Part shown: positions 8,601 through 15,303 of the stretch, one piece after another | Position numbering within the stretch: the stretch's first letter is position 1 | Layout: every line of letters starts with the position of its first letter | DNA from: CAZDQL01 sp964507325 | GTDB taxonomy: Bacteria > Planctomycetota > UBA1135 > GCA-002686595 | Assembly (NCBI GenBank): GCA_964507325.1 | Contig: CAZDQL010000081.1 | Span: 1-29,586, forward strand | Length of the DNA: 29,586 nucleotides | Direction: 5' to 3' | Notes under the pieces: generated by a model | Database searches by the model: none | Told to the model about the DNA's origin: nothing | The model's input: only the letters and a program-made list of their open reading frames with translations | Translations under genes and position numbers: made by a program

Positions 8601-8943
8601 CCAGGACCGTGCCATCCTCCCCGACCGCGAAGTCGGAGTACCTCTTTCCCTGGATGCCGTGCGCTGCGTCGATCGCATGCCAGCGGTGACCGTCGTACCG
8701 GGCGAGCCCGCGCTCGGTCAGGGCCCACACCAGCGCCCGGGGGTCGGGAACACGCGATTCGCGCACCAACAGGACCCGTTCGTCCGGCAAACCATCCGCG
8801 CTGGTGAAGCGCACCCAGCTCGCCGGATCGTGCACGGCGCTCCAGGGGGGCGCGAGTGGTGCGGCTCCCTGCGCGACCTCCTGGGGGGTCGGGAGGGAGG
8901 CCTCGAGGAGGAGGCTGATCCAGATCCACGTCCCGCACGGCAT
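5623..8943 (-). CDS. Propeller-type sensor histidine kinase (beta-propeller, Y_Y_Y, TM, PAS, HWE/HisKA_2 kinase)
   Basis: This 1106-residue membrane sensor kinase has a short N-terminal hydrophobic export signal. A large extracytoplasmic two-component-regulator propeller follows to about residue 650, with repeats such as LWVATHHGLYLW, DGALWLGQKRGFLRL and GQIWVGTGTGTLDGV. A Y_Y_Y-like beta-sandwich comes next (about 680-742, GPWSPWSPAREVHLEGLSSG), then one transmembrane helix at about 743-766. A cytoplasmic PAS domain (about 780-895, ERYRTLVGAIPDAIVIHRQG, HPDDRE) leads to a HisKA_2/HWE-type kinase. The phospho-acceptor is H914 in ELDHRVKNNLAG, the N box is ALHELLTNASKHGAL near 1008, and GLGFSILRGV is the ATP lid. 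No response regulator is encoded nearby or fused. It starts 10 nt after the yigZ-like stop with GAGGAG upstream inside that gene. The signal sensed is unknown. Confidence 0.92.
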   Translation of the reverse strand: MPCGTWIWISLLLEASLPTPQEVAQGAAPLAPPWSAVHDPASWVRFTSADGLPDERVLLVRESRVPDPRALVWALTERGLARYDGHRWHAIDAAHGIQGKRYSDFAVGEDGTVLVVVDDRGWVGSVDEPFRSLEELGEEPLGIVFNCAAVPGGGLAYLTRDRRAGPLEFRIVAESLPEPIVFEPGMFRALQLDAAGEELWLATLEGLSRWDGDHWSLQRPVPSGHRIVRIALADGSGRGLFFVDHPHDMIGLWEWTSAGESRRIEDLLFDGPVRLEIDPGGDAVVLTESGGVLARHAGRWTALQPLPPQMRGIESVDLRGEADLWVATHHGLYLWRERHPLWEHADDDDVISGGVVYQFLRANDGALWLGQKRGFLRLHPDGGSRRLSRLDGEPLGTITALAEDGEGQIWVGTGTGTLDGVLVWDGEALAQVGSEQGLPLSAVHRIRTDRQGRVWFLGLDPDPLSPQEPEPGAWVRLEDGTFASVTAQDGLPSGRVYDFLETPDGSHWFATWGGIARRRGEQWRIWTAADGLRTPVSRTLAMDAEGRMWFGHGHDATGLGWIDEGDAVHYTSGEEAAAHTRVGIVRTSADGRELWVGTDRGLYHRVGSSWTRFGTDTGLHSNHVNTLILEADSITVGTFAPGFSRLAFSGSSPGPPLVELGEPLVEGRRAFLRWKVYPWWGERPRDQIRTRHRLGAGPWSPWSPAREVHLEGLSSGEHSFELEVQDYFGNRHPAAWVDFEILAPIYLRPVWILPTLLALGTSLGLGITFALRRRRAVQALSDSEERYRTLVGAIPDAIVIHRQGLITFVNSVAVELLRASGPEDLIGTEVLELVHPDDREFVAERIQSILAEKGPTPRIEERIQRLDGTIVDVEVTGTLIQIAGQRAVQVVMRDITERKRSDERQALLMRELDHRVKNNLAGVLALAQQTLRATSDLADFERAFTGRLRAMAQVHEALAGARWKAVLLSGLVKLVVAPFAEDGERVSVEGAEVELDRAAVGPLGMALHELLTNASKHGALASAGGRVEVSWHSAEGGPLHLRWLERGGAALAGPADEGLGFSILRGVIAYELGGKVEIAFEPEGLRCDLVIPTVEGPEVAAPPPNP

Positions 8944-8953
8944 TGGGCAGAGC

Positions 8954-9574
8954 CTACTCCTCGGGGGGCGGCCGATGCACTTCGACGCGTCCGCCGCTCC
9001 CCTCCGCCAGGGTCTCCCGCAGGCCTTCGAACTCCTCCACCGGGACCTCCAGCCTGAGCAGCACCCGCTCGCCGTACTCCGCCGACCGCGGGACCAGCCC
9101 GGCGCGGGCCAGGATCGTCTGCACGGCCCCGGAGCACTCGTAGGGGTGCTCGACGAGCATCGGCCGGGTGACGAGCACCCCGACCCGTCGCGCCCGGTCG
9201 AGACACTGCCCCGCCGCCCCGCCGTAGGCGCGCATCAGCCCCCCCACGCCGAGCTTCACGCCGCCGAAGTAGCGCACCACCACGGCCACCGCTGCGGTGA
9301 TCCCGTGCCCCTCCAACTGCCGCAGGATCGGCAACCCCGCGGAGCCGCCCGGCTCGCCCGCGTCACTGGAGCGCACGTGCTCCCCTCCCGGGCCGAGGCG
9401 CATGGCCCAGCAGACGTGACTGGCGCCGTCGAACTCGCGCTCGATGCGCGCCACGAAGCGGGCGGCGTCCTCCTCGCTGGTGGCGGGAGCGACCGCGGCG
9501 ACGAAGCGCGACCCCTTGATCGGCGGCGGCTCGTAGCGCGCTTCTGCGGCGAGGGTCGAGTAGCTACGGGGCAT
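8954..9574 (-). CDS. yigZ: YigZ/IMPACT family protein
   Basis: This 206-residue protein belongs to the YigZ/IMPACT (UPF0029) family, cytoplasmic proteins related to the eukaryotic translation regulator IMPACT. The N-terminal domain carries the family motifs KGSRFVA (near 20), ASHVCWAMRLG (near 51), SDAGEPGGSAGLPILRQLEG (69-88) and VVVRYFGGVKLGVGGL (about 98-113). The C-terminal ~65 residues form the ferredoxin-like second domain (PYECSGAVQTILARAG). Length and layout match typical bacterial members of about 200 residues. The biochemical role in bacteria is not settled. It lies 58 bp after clpB and 10 bp before the sensor kinase on the same strand. The start at MPRSYSTLA agrees with the family, although no clear Shine-Dalgarno precedes it. 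Confidence 0.93.
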   Translation of the reverse strand: MPRSYSTLAAEARYEPPPIKGSRFVAAVAPATSEEDAARFVARIEREFDGASHVCWAMRLGPGGEHVRSSDAGEPGGSAGLPILRQLEGHGITAAVAVVVRYFGGVKLGVGGLMRAYGGAAGQCLDRARRVGVLVTRPMLVEHPYECSGAVQTILARAGLVPRSAEYGERVLLRLEVPVEEFEGLRETLAEGSGGRVEVHRPPPEE

Positions 9575-9632
9575 GGAGGGCGGTCGGCGGCGTCGAGTCT
9601 CGCCGATCCCGCCCCCCCTGGGAAGACACGCA

Positions 9633-12194
9633 TCAGGCGCTCGCCGCCCTGGTGGTCGTCTCCGACGGTGGGACGCCGTGCACCTCGAAGCCCCCCTTCG
9701 CGCTCCAGTCCACCAGCGCGGTGAGGCCGCGGTGGACGCTGCCCTCCAGGATCGCCTCGGCGATCAGGTTCTGGACGTTCTTCTGCAGGGCGCGCTTCAA
9801 GGGGCGCGCGCCGAAGCGGGGGTCGTAGCCTTGGCTCGCGAGCTCGTCCCGCGCGGCGAGGGTGATGTCGAGAGCGATCTCCTGTTCGGCCAGGTGACGC
9901 GCCAGGCGGCGCACCTGGACGTCGACGATGGCGCGGATCTCCTCCTGGGTGAGGGCCTCGAAGACCAGCACCTCGTCCAGACGGTTGAGGAACTCGAGGC
10001 GGAAGAAGTCGTGCACCTGGGTCTCGTTGCGCAGGTTGCTGGTCATCAGCACCAGGGTCTGGGTGAAGTCCACCGTGCGGCCTTGGCCGTCGGTCAGACG
10101 TCCGTCGTCCAGGAGTTGGAGCAGCACGTTGAAGACGTCGGGGTGCGCCTTCTCGACTTCATCGAGCAGGATCACCGAGTGCGGCTTGCGGCGCACCGCC
10201 TCGGTCAGGCGGCCACCCTCCTCGTAGCCGACGTAGCCCGGAGGCGCGCCGATCAGTCGCGCCACCGAGTGCTTCTCCATGAACTCGCTCATGTCGACGC
10301 GCACCAGGTTGCGCTCGTCGTCGAAGAGGAACTCGGCCAGGGCGCGAGCGACCTCGGTCTTGCCCACCCCCGTGGGGCCGAGCAGCAGGAAGGTGCCCAG
10401 GGGCCGGGTCGTCTCCTGGATCCCCGCCCGCGCGCGGCGCACCGCCTGGGCGATCGCCTCGGTGGCGTGGCGTTGGCCGATGACGCGCTCGGCGATGCGC
10501 TCCTCCATCTGCAGCAGCTTCTCCCGCTCCGTCTGGAGCAGGCGGCTGGCGGGGATCCCCGTCCAGCGCGAGACGACCTGGGCGATCAGCTCCTCGTCGA
10601 CGGCCAACGGCAGGAGCGCGCCCGCAGCCTGCACCTCCTCCAGGCGCCGCGTGCTCTGCTCAAGGTCGTGCTCCGCCTCCGGCAGCTCGCCGTAGCGGAT
10701 CTCGCCGGCGCGCTCGAGGGCGCCGTCGCGCTCCGCCTGGCCCGCCTCCGCCTTGAGGGCTTCGATCAGGGTCTTCCCCGCCCGGATGGCGGTGATCAGC
10801 TCCTTCTCGGTCTGCCAGCGGGTGCGCAGGGCGGCCGCTTCCTCCGACAGGGTGGCGTGCTCTTCTGCGATGCGCTCGACGCGTTCGGCGGCGTCGGAGC
10901 CCCCGTCCCGCTCCAGCGCACCGCGCTCGATCTCCAGGCGCCGCAGCCGGCGCTCGACGGCGTCCAGCTCCGAAGGCATCGAGTCGATCGCGGTGCGCAA
11001 CTGGGCTGCCGCCTCGTCGACGCAGTCGATCGCCTTGTCGGGCATGAAGCGGTCGGAGATGTGGCGGTCCGCCAGCCGCGCCGCCGCGCCCAGGGCCGCG
11101 TCCTGGATGCGCACCCCGTGGTGCACCTCGTAGCGCTCCTTCAGGCCGCGCAGGATGGCGACGGTGTCCTCGATCGAGGGCTCGTCGATCAGGACCGGCA
11201 TGAAGCGCCGTTCGAGGGCGGCGTCCTTCTCGATGTACTTGCGGTACTCGTCGAGGGTGGTGGCACCGATGCAGTGCAGGTCGCCGCGCGCCAGCGCCGG
11301 TTTGAGCATGTTGGCGGCGTCGATCGCCCCCTCGGCACCACCGGCGCCCACCAGGGTGTGCAGCTCGTCGATGAAGAGCACCACGTCCCCCTCGGCGGCG
11401 GCGATCTCGTCCAGCACGGCTTTCAAGCGCTCCTCGAACTCGCCGCGGTACTTGGCACCGGCGAGCAGGGCTCCCAGGTCGAGGGCCATGACGCGCTTGC
11501 CCTTCAGACCCTCCGGCACGTCGCCTTCGACGATGCGGCCGGCGAGCCCCTCCGCGATGGCGGTCTTGCCCACCCCCGGATCGCCGATCAGGACCGGGTT
11601 GTTCTTGCGACGCCGCGAGAGGACCTGGATCGTGCGCCGGATCTCCTGGTCGCGCCCGATCACCGGGTCGAGCTTGCCGGCGCGCGCCTCCTCGGTCAGG
11701 TCGCGCGCGTACTTCTCCAGCGCCTGGAAGGTCGACTCCGGGTCCGGCGTGGTCACCCGGGAGCTGCCGCGCACCTCGGTCAGGGCCGCTTCGACCCGCT
11801 CGGGGGAGAGGTTGCGCGCGGCGAGCAGGGCACCCAACTCCCGATCGTCGGTCCCCGCCAGGGCCAGCAGCAGGTGCTCGGTGGAGACGAACTCGTCCCC
11901 GAGCCGCGTGGCCGCCTGGGCGGCGTCGGCGAGTAGCTGCGCCAGGGCGCGGGAGAGGGCGAGCTCGCCGCCGTCGGCGCGGGGCAGCTTCTCCAGCAGC
12001 CCCTGCACCTCCGCTTCGAGGGCCCGCGGCTGGGCCTCGAGCTTCTCGAGCAGGGCGGAGGTGACCCCCGCCGGCTCCTCGAGCAGGGCCAGAGCCAGAT
12101 GGACCGGCCCCACCTCCGGGTGACCGGCCTCCTGGGCCACGGCTTGGGCGCGCTGCAGGAGCGCCTGGGAGCGGTGGGTGTACGGGACGTTCAT
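9633..12194 (-). CDS. clpB: ATP-dependent disaggregase ClpB
   Basis: ClpB is a cytoplasmic AAA+ hexamer that works with DnaK to pull apart aggregated proteins after heat stress. The 853-residue product has the N-terminal Clp repeat domain (about 1-145). The first AAA+ module follows, with Walker A GDPGVGKT near 202-209 and Walker B VVLFIDE near 270. The coiled-coil M-domain (about 395-520) separates ClpB from ClpA and ClpC. The second AAA+ module has GPTGVGKT near 606 and VILLDEVEKAH near 673. The segment after MTSNL is shorter than in many ClpBs before EFLNRLDE. The open frame extends to 12296, but the ATG at 12194 (MNVPYTHRS) is chosen because GAGG lies 8 nt before it and the length fits the family; an ATG two codons upstream is also possible. 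A sigma-54-like site lies 31 bp upstream. Confidence 0.95.
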   Translation of the reverse strand: MNVPYTHRSQALLQRAQAVAQEAGHPEVGPVHLALALLEEPAGVTSALLEKLEAQPRALEAEVQGLLEKLPRADGGELALSRALAQLLADAAQAATRLGDEFVSTEHLLLALAGTDDRELGALLAARNLSPERVEAALTEVRGSSRVTTPDPESTFQALEKYARDLTEEARAGKLDPVIGRDQEIRRTIQVLSRRRKNNPVLIGDPGVGKTAIAEGLAGRIVEGDVPEGLKGKRVMALDLGALLAGAKYRGEFEERLKAVLDEIAAAEGDVVLFIDELHTLVGAGGAEGAIDAANMLKPALARGDLHCIGATTLDEYRKYIEKDAALERRFMPVLIDEPSIEDTVAILRGLKERYEVHHGVRIQDAALGAAARLADRHISDRFMPDKAIDCVDEAAAQLRTAIDSMPSELDAVERRLRRLEIERGALERDGGSDAAERVERIAEEHATLSEEAAALRTRWQTEKELITAIRAGKTLIEALKAEAGQAERDGALERAGEIRYGELPEAEHDLEQSTRRLEEVQAAGALLPLAVDEELIAQVVSRWTGIPASRLLQTEREKLLQMEERIAERVIGQRHATEAIAQAVRRARAGIQETTRPLGTFLLLGPTGVGKTEVARALAEFLFDDERNLVRVDMSEFMEKHSVARLIGAPPGYVGYEEGGRLTEAVRRKPHSVILLDEVEKAHPDVFNVLLQLLDDGRLTDGQGRTVDFTQTLVLMTSNLRNETQVHDFFRLEFLNRLDEVLVFEALTQEEIRAIVDVQVRRLARHLAEQEIALDITLAARDELASQGYDPRFGARPLKRALQKNVQNLIAEAILEGSVHRGLTALVDWSAKGGFEVHGVPPSETTTRAASA

Positions 12195-12224
12195 GGGCAT
12201 CACCTCGTGGACGACATTCCCTGC

Positions 12225-12239
12225 GCAAGGCCTGTGCCA
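12225..12239 (-). promoter_or_regulatory. Candidate sigma-54 (-24/-12) promoter for clpB
   Basis: Read on the minus strand this is TGGCACAGGCCTTGC, which fits the RpoN consensus TGGCAC-N5-TTGC exactly, with the required GG-N10-GC spacing. A start site about 12 nt past the GC would leave roughly 20 nt before the clpB ATG at 12194, enough for the GAGG ribosome site. A chance match in GC-rich DNA cannot be excluded. No enhancer-binding-protein site was recognised. Confidence 0.45.
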
Positions 12240-12372
12240 GGCAGGGGGTCGCTCTTCGGGGCGTGGGAGGGGGTGGCGATCCGGGGGTTCGGCCAAATCG
12301 GCAGTTCAAGGAGCCAAAATGGCGCCTCCGGGCTTGGTCGCGACTTCCCGTCCAGAACCCCCCGGTTCTCGT

Positions 12373-12572
12373 ACTGAACTGCCCCCTTTCAGTGTGCACG
12401 CAGCGCCCTAGCGCCTGCGCTCCACGGGCTCCCTCATCCCTCAGGCCCACGGGCGACCGCCCTCCGCGCGCAGGAGGGCCTGCGGCGAGGCGAGAATGCT
12501 CGAAGTCCTTGTTGGTAGCGAGTTTGCGGCGAGATGCCTCCAGCAGTGCACACTGAAGGGGGGCAGTTCAGT
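12373..12572. repeat. 200-bp element bounded by 27-bp inverted repeats (REP/BIME- or MITE-like)
   Basis: The left arm 12373-12399 and the right arm 12546-12572 are reverse complements at 26 of 27 positions. Each arm also has its own small inverted repeat (ACTGAA ... TTCAGT), so each can form a hairpin alone, like paired REP sequences. The interior of 146 bp has a central hairpin, CCCTCC (12460-12465) with GGAGGG (12473-12478), close to the midpoint. No transposase is present. A third partial copy of the arm (GCAGTTCA) lies at 12301-12308. This layout is expected of a non-autonomous mobile repeat. Confidence 0.65.
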
Positions 12573-12645
12573 CTTGTAGCGGCTCGCGCGTCGTACCGGG
12601 ACGCGGCCGCCTCAGCGCGCCTCCGGGAGCGCCCGATCCAACGCC

Positions 12646-13506
12646 ATGAGACCCCACACCCTGAGAGCGCTTCGGTCGATCGCCATCGCGGCCCTGCTGC
12701 TCGTCGGCACGGCGCGCGTTCAGGCGCAGACGCCGCTCCTCGTCTACGACTTCAACCTCAGGGGGACGCCGGCGGAGAACGCCGACTACGTGCAGTCCCT
12801 GGGCTTCAGTGGGCTGGTCACCCGCGTGCAGACCCACCAGGACCTGGTGAAGCTCGCCGTCTACGCCCGCCACGCGGCGACGATGCAGGACTTCCAGCTC
12901 CTCGCCTTCGTGCCCTACGACTTCAACGACCCCGCCAACTCCGACGTCTGGCTCCAGGCGCTGCCGATCCTGGCGCGCTCCGGCGCTCCGCTGTGGGTGA
13001 TCGTCAGGAACGCCCCCTCGGGTCTCGCCGTCCGTCAGCTCCTCGGACAGATGGCCGGCCGGAGCCAGGCCCACGGGATCCGGACCGTCATCTACCCGCA
13101 CTGGAACACCGACATCGAGACGGCGGCTGAGGCCTCGGTCCTGATCGACGCGATCGGCCATCCCAACCTGCGCAACTCGCTCCACACCTGCCACGAGATC
13201 CGCGGGGGGAACCAGTACGACCTGAAGACGGTGGTCCTGCAGCACGCCCACGAGGCCGCGCTGGTCACTCTCGCCGGGGCGGAAGAGAACGCCTATGCCG
13301 GCCCCTACTTCCCCGGGATCGATTGGTCCGATGCCATCATGCCCCTCGACGAGGGCGGCTTCAGCCTGCTCACTTACCTCCAAGCGCTGCACGATGTCGG
13401 CTACGACGGCCCGGTGATCCTGCAGACGTTCGGCGTTGAGGACAACCCGGGCCACCTGGGACGATCGCTCCACCAGTACGTCAAGTACTGGGGGGACATC
13501 GACTAG
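12646..13506 (+). CDS. Secreted sugar phosphate isomerase/epimerase-like TIM-barrel protein
   Basis: This 286-residue protein has a signal peptide (MRPHTLRALRSIAIAALLLVGTARVQAQ) and then a fold resembling the xylose-isomerase-like TIM barrel (AP_endonuc_2 family). Supporting segments are YVQSLGFSGLVTRV, QLLAFVPYDF, GIRTVIYPHWNTDIET (strand with a probable metal-ligand His), NLRNSLHTCHEIRGGNQYDL, and GYDGPVILQTFG near the C terminus. Planctomycetes encode many exported members of this family, thought to act on sugars or sugar derivatives in the periplasm; the substrate here is unknown. The usual last-strand Glu ligand appears to be replaced by Gln in VILQTFG, so activity is uncertain. It stands alone, converging on the TrmB-like gene. 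The ribosome site is weak (GGGAG about 17 nt upstream). Confidence 0.75.
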   Translation: MRPHTLRALRSIAIAALLLVGTARVQAQTPLLVYDFNLRGTPAENADYVQSLGFSGLVTRVQTHQDLVKLAVYARHAATMQDFQLLAFVPYDFNDPANSDVWLQALPILARSGAPLWVIVRNAPSGLAVRQLLGQMAGRSQAHGIRTVIYPHWNTDIETAAEASVLIDAIGHPNLRNSLHTCHEIRGGNQYDLKTVVLQHAHEAALVTLAGAEENAYAGPYFPGIDWSDAIMPLDEGGFSLLTYLQALHDVGYDGPVILQTFGVEDNPGHLGRSLHQYVKYWGDID

Positions 13507-13536
13507 GCGGTGGTGCGGTGCCGAGGCACCACGCCT
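13505..13536. terminator. Hairpin between convergent genes
   Basis: AGGCG (13505-13509) and TGGTGC (13511-13516) pair with GCACCA (13526-13531) and CGCCT (13532-13536), giving 11 base pairs with one bulge and a 9-nt loop. It begins on the stop codon of the isomerase-like gene and lies 16 bp from the stop of the convergent TrmB-like gene, so it could serve both. No T-run follows on either strand, which lowers confidence. Confidence 0.4.
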
Positions 13537-13551
13537 GAGGGACGGGCCGCA

Positions 13552-14343
13552 CTACAGGGGCTTGCCGCGCTCCCAGAGGTCCTCGAAGACCTCAGCCAGT
13601 CCCTCGGACAGGCTGCGGTTGCGCACCTCCAGCATCAGGAACTCCCCGCGCTCCCTCCCCGCGGGGTCATCCAGGGGCAGGACCGAGACCCGGCGGTCGA
13701 AGAGCCCCAGGCGCATCGGCACGCGGGGGAGGCTGCGCGACGCGGTCCCCAGCTCGAGCTGGCGGCGGAAGAGGTCGTCCGCCGAGAAGTCGAAGTCGTC
13801 CGGCGCCTCGACCAGGATGCGGACCGAGACCCCGCGCCCGATCGCCTCCGAAAGGACGTCGTCGTCGTCCCTGACCATCATCGGCATGCGGGAGATCAGA
13901 TCGATCCGCTCCCCCGACTGGGTGACGCGCTCCCGGAAGTTGCGGAGGTTGGCTTGGCGGCCCTGGAAGACCTTGATGCGCCCCTCGCGCGCACCGAGGG
14001 TGTCCGCCGGTCCGGCCACGAACTCGTGCTGGAGTCGAGTGACCGTCTGCTCCGCGCCCGAGGCGCGGTCGCGCAACTCGTCGAGCAGAGGGAAGAGGGC
14101 CTCCTCGGGGGGTAGCGCGGTGTAGGTGTTGACCGGCCCCAGCTCGCTCTCGCACAGGCCGCGCCCGATGAGGCGCTTCATCGTCGCGTAGACCTTCGGC
14201 TGGGGGACGCTGCTGCGCCCGGCGATCTCGGGGATGCGGCTCCCGGGGTGGCGCAGGATGCTGAGGTAGACGCGGATCTCGTACTCGGTCAGACCGAGGT
14301 GGCGCAGGCCCTCCGCCAGCTTCGGGTCGGCACCGTCGCTCAT
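13552..14343 (-). CDS. TrmB-like winged-helix transcriptional regulator
   Basis: This 263-residue protein has an N-terminal winged helix typical of TrmB regulators (about 8-75: LRHLGLTEYEIRVYLSILRH, IAGRSSVPQPKVYATMKRLI, GLCESE). A short coiled segment follows (FPLLDELRDRASGAEQTVTRL), then a C-terminal effector domain (about 115-260) with EGRIKVFQGRQANLRNF, ERIDLISRMPM, SVRILVEAP and FDRRVSVLPLDDPAGRERGE. TrmB proteins are best known in archaea, where they respond to sugars. The start codon lies 1 nt after the dapA stop, so the two genes are probably translationally coupled. It may sense a metabolite linked to the dapA/pdxJ operon or control it; neither target nor ligand is visible here. Confidence 0.85.
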   Translation of the reverse strand: MSDGADPKLAEGLRHLGLTEYEIRVYLSILRHPGSRIPEIAGRSSVPQPKVYATMKRLIGRGLCESELGPVNTYTALPPEEALFPLLDELRDRASGAEQTVTRLQHEFVAGPADTLGAREGRIKVFQGRQANLRNFRERVTQSGERIDLISRMPMMVRDDDDVLSEAIGRGVSVRILVEAPDDFDFSADDLFRRQLELGTASRSLPRVPMRLGLFDRRVSVLPLDDPAGRERGEFLMLEVRNRSLSEGLAEVFEDLWERGKPL

Positions 14344-14344
14344 C

Positions 14345-15256
14345 TCAGGTCCTCGCAGTCGGGGAGGAGGGGCGCAGGAGATCCGAGCAGCGCCCGAGGG
14401 TCTCCTCGATCAAGCGCCGGCTGGGGTCCTCGAGGGGGGCCAGGGGGGCGCGTACCTCCTCCCGGCACCAGCCCAGGCGCGCCAGGGCGTGCTTCACGGG
14501 GACCGGATTGCTCTCGACGAAGAGGGCGCGCACCAGGGGGGCGAGCTCCCGTTCGATCGAGAGGGCACGCATGCCGTCCCCGCCAGGACGCGCAGCTTGG
14601 AGCAGCTCGGCCACACGATCGGGGACGACGTTCGAGACTACGCCGATCGCCCCCGCCGCCCCCGAGCGCGCGAAGTCCGCCAGGCGGCCGTCCTCCCCGG
14701 CCAGCACCGCCAGCCCCTCCACCTCCGCCAGGGCGCGGATGCGCGCCTCGGAGGTGGTGGCTTCCTTGATCGCCACCACGTTGGGGTGCCGCTCGGCGAG
14801 GCGCGCCGCCAGGTCGGGGGTCAGGTCCACCCCGGTGCGGGAGGGCACGTTGTAGAGCACCACCGGCAGGTCGACCGCCTCCGCCACCGCCCCGAAGTGG
14901 TTCAGGAGTCCCCGGGGGCTGGGGCGGTTGTAGTAGGGGGTCACGACCAGGATCCCCGCCACGCCGTCGGCCTGCGCCTGGCGCGCGCGGGCCACGCTGT
15001 CGCGGGTGACGTTGGTGCCCACTCCGACGATCACCGGCAGCCGGCCGGCGGCCTCCTCGAGGCCGACCCGCACCACCTCCCGGCGCTCCTCTTCGGTCAA
15101 GGTGGCGGCCTCGCCGGTGGTGCCGCAGAGGACGAGGCCGGCGGTGGCGCTCTCGGCGTGGGCGTCGATCAGCGCGCGCAGGGCCTCCAGGTCGAGCCGC
15201 CCCTCGGCGAACGGCGTGGGCAGTGCGACGTAGCTGCCGCGGAACGGATTCTTCAT
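14345..15256 (-). CDS. dapA: 4-hydroxy-tetrahydrodipicolinate synthase (DapA-like)
   Basis: DapA condenses pyruvate with aspartate semialdehyde, the first step of the diaminopimelate/lysine branch, in the cytoplasm. The 303-residue product has the (beta/alpha)8 lyase layout with GTTGEAATL (T46-T47), TPYYNRPS (Y108-Y109), YNVPSRTG (Y135, R140) and the Schiff-base lysine K164 in AIKEATT. These match the catalytic residues of true DapA well, although related pyruvate-dependent lyases share most of them. The ATG at 15256 is preferred to the upstream one at 15307 because GAGGGG lies 5 nt before it and the protein then starts like the family (MKNPFRGSYVALPTPF). It sits 47 bp after pdxJ and abuts the TrmB-like gene, so a pdxJ-dapA-regulator operon is likely. 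Confidence 0.92.
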   Translation of the reverse strand: MKNPFRGSYVALPTPFAEGRLDLEALRALIDAHAESATAGLVLCGTTGEAATLTEEERREVVRVGLEEAAGRLPVIVGVGTNVTRDSVARARQAQADGVAGILVVTPYYNRPSPRGLLNHFGAVAEAVDLPVVLYNVPSRTGVDLTPDLAARLAERHPNVVAIKEATTSEARIRALAEVEGLAVLAGEDGRLADFARSGAAGAIGVVSNVVPDRVAELLQAARPGGDGMRALSIERELAPLVRALFVESNPVPVKHALARLGWCREEVRAPLAPLEDPSRRLIEETLGRCSDLLRPSSPTART

Positions 15257-15303
15257 GTTGACCCCTCGGTGGTCCTCTAGGGTGACCACTTCAGGGCGCG
15301 AGA

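Larger units (their letters stand above)
12195..12645. other. Gene-free stretch between clpB and the sugar isomerase-like gene
   Basis: These 450 bp separate two divergently transcribed genes. They hold the candidate sigma-54 promoter of clpB, an isolated GCAGTTCA motif at 12301-12308 and the 200-bp inverted-repeat element at 12373-12572. The remainder shows no protein I recognise, no HrcA-type CIRCE element and no clear -35/-10 pair for the rightward gene. Confidence 0.6.

Noticed and set aside
9573..11936. 787-codon plus-strand frame over clpB
   Set aside because: Antisense shadow of clpB.
12195..12372. CIRCE (HrcA) or sigma-32 site before clpB
   Set aside because: No TTAGCACTC-type inverted repeat and no convincing sigma-32 -35/-10 pair were found.
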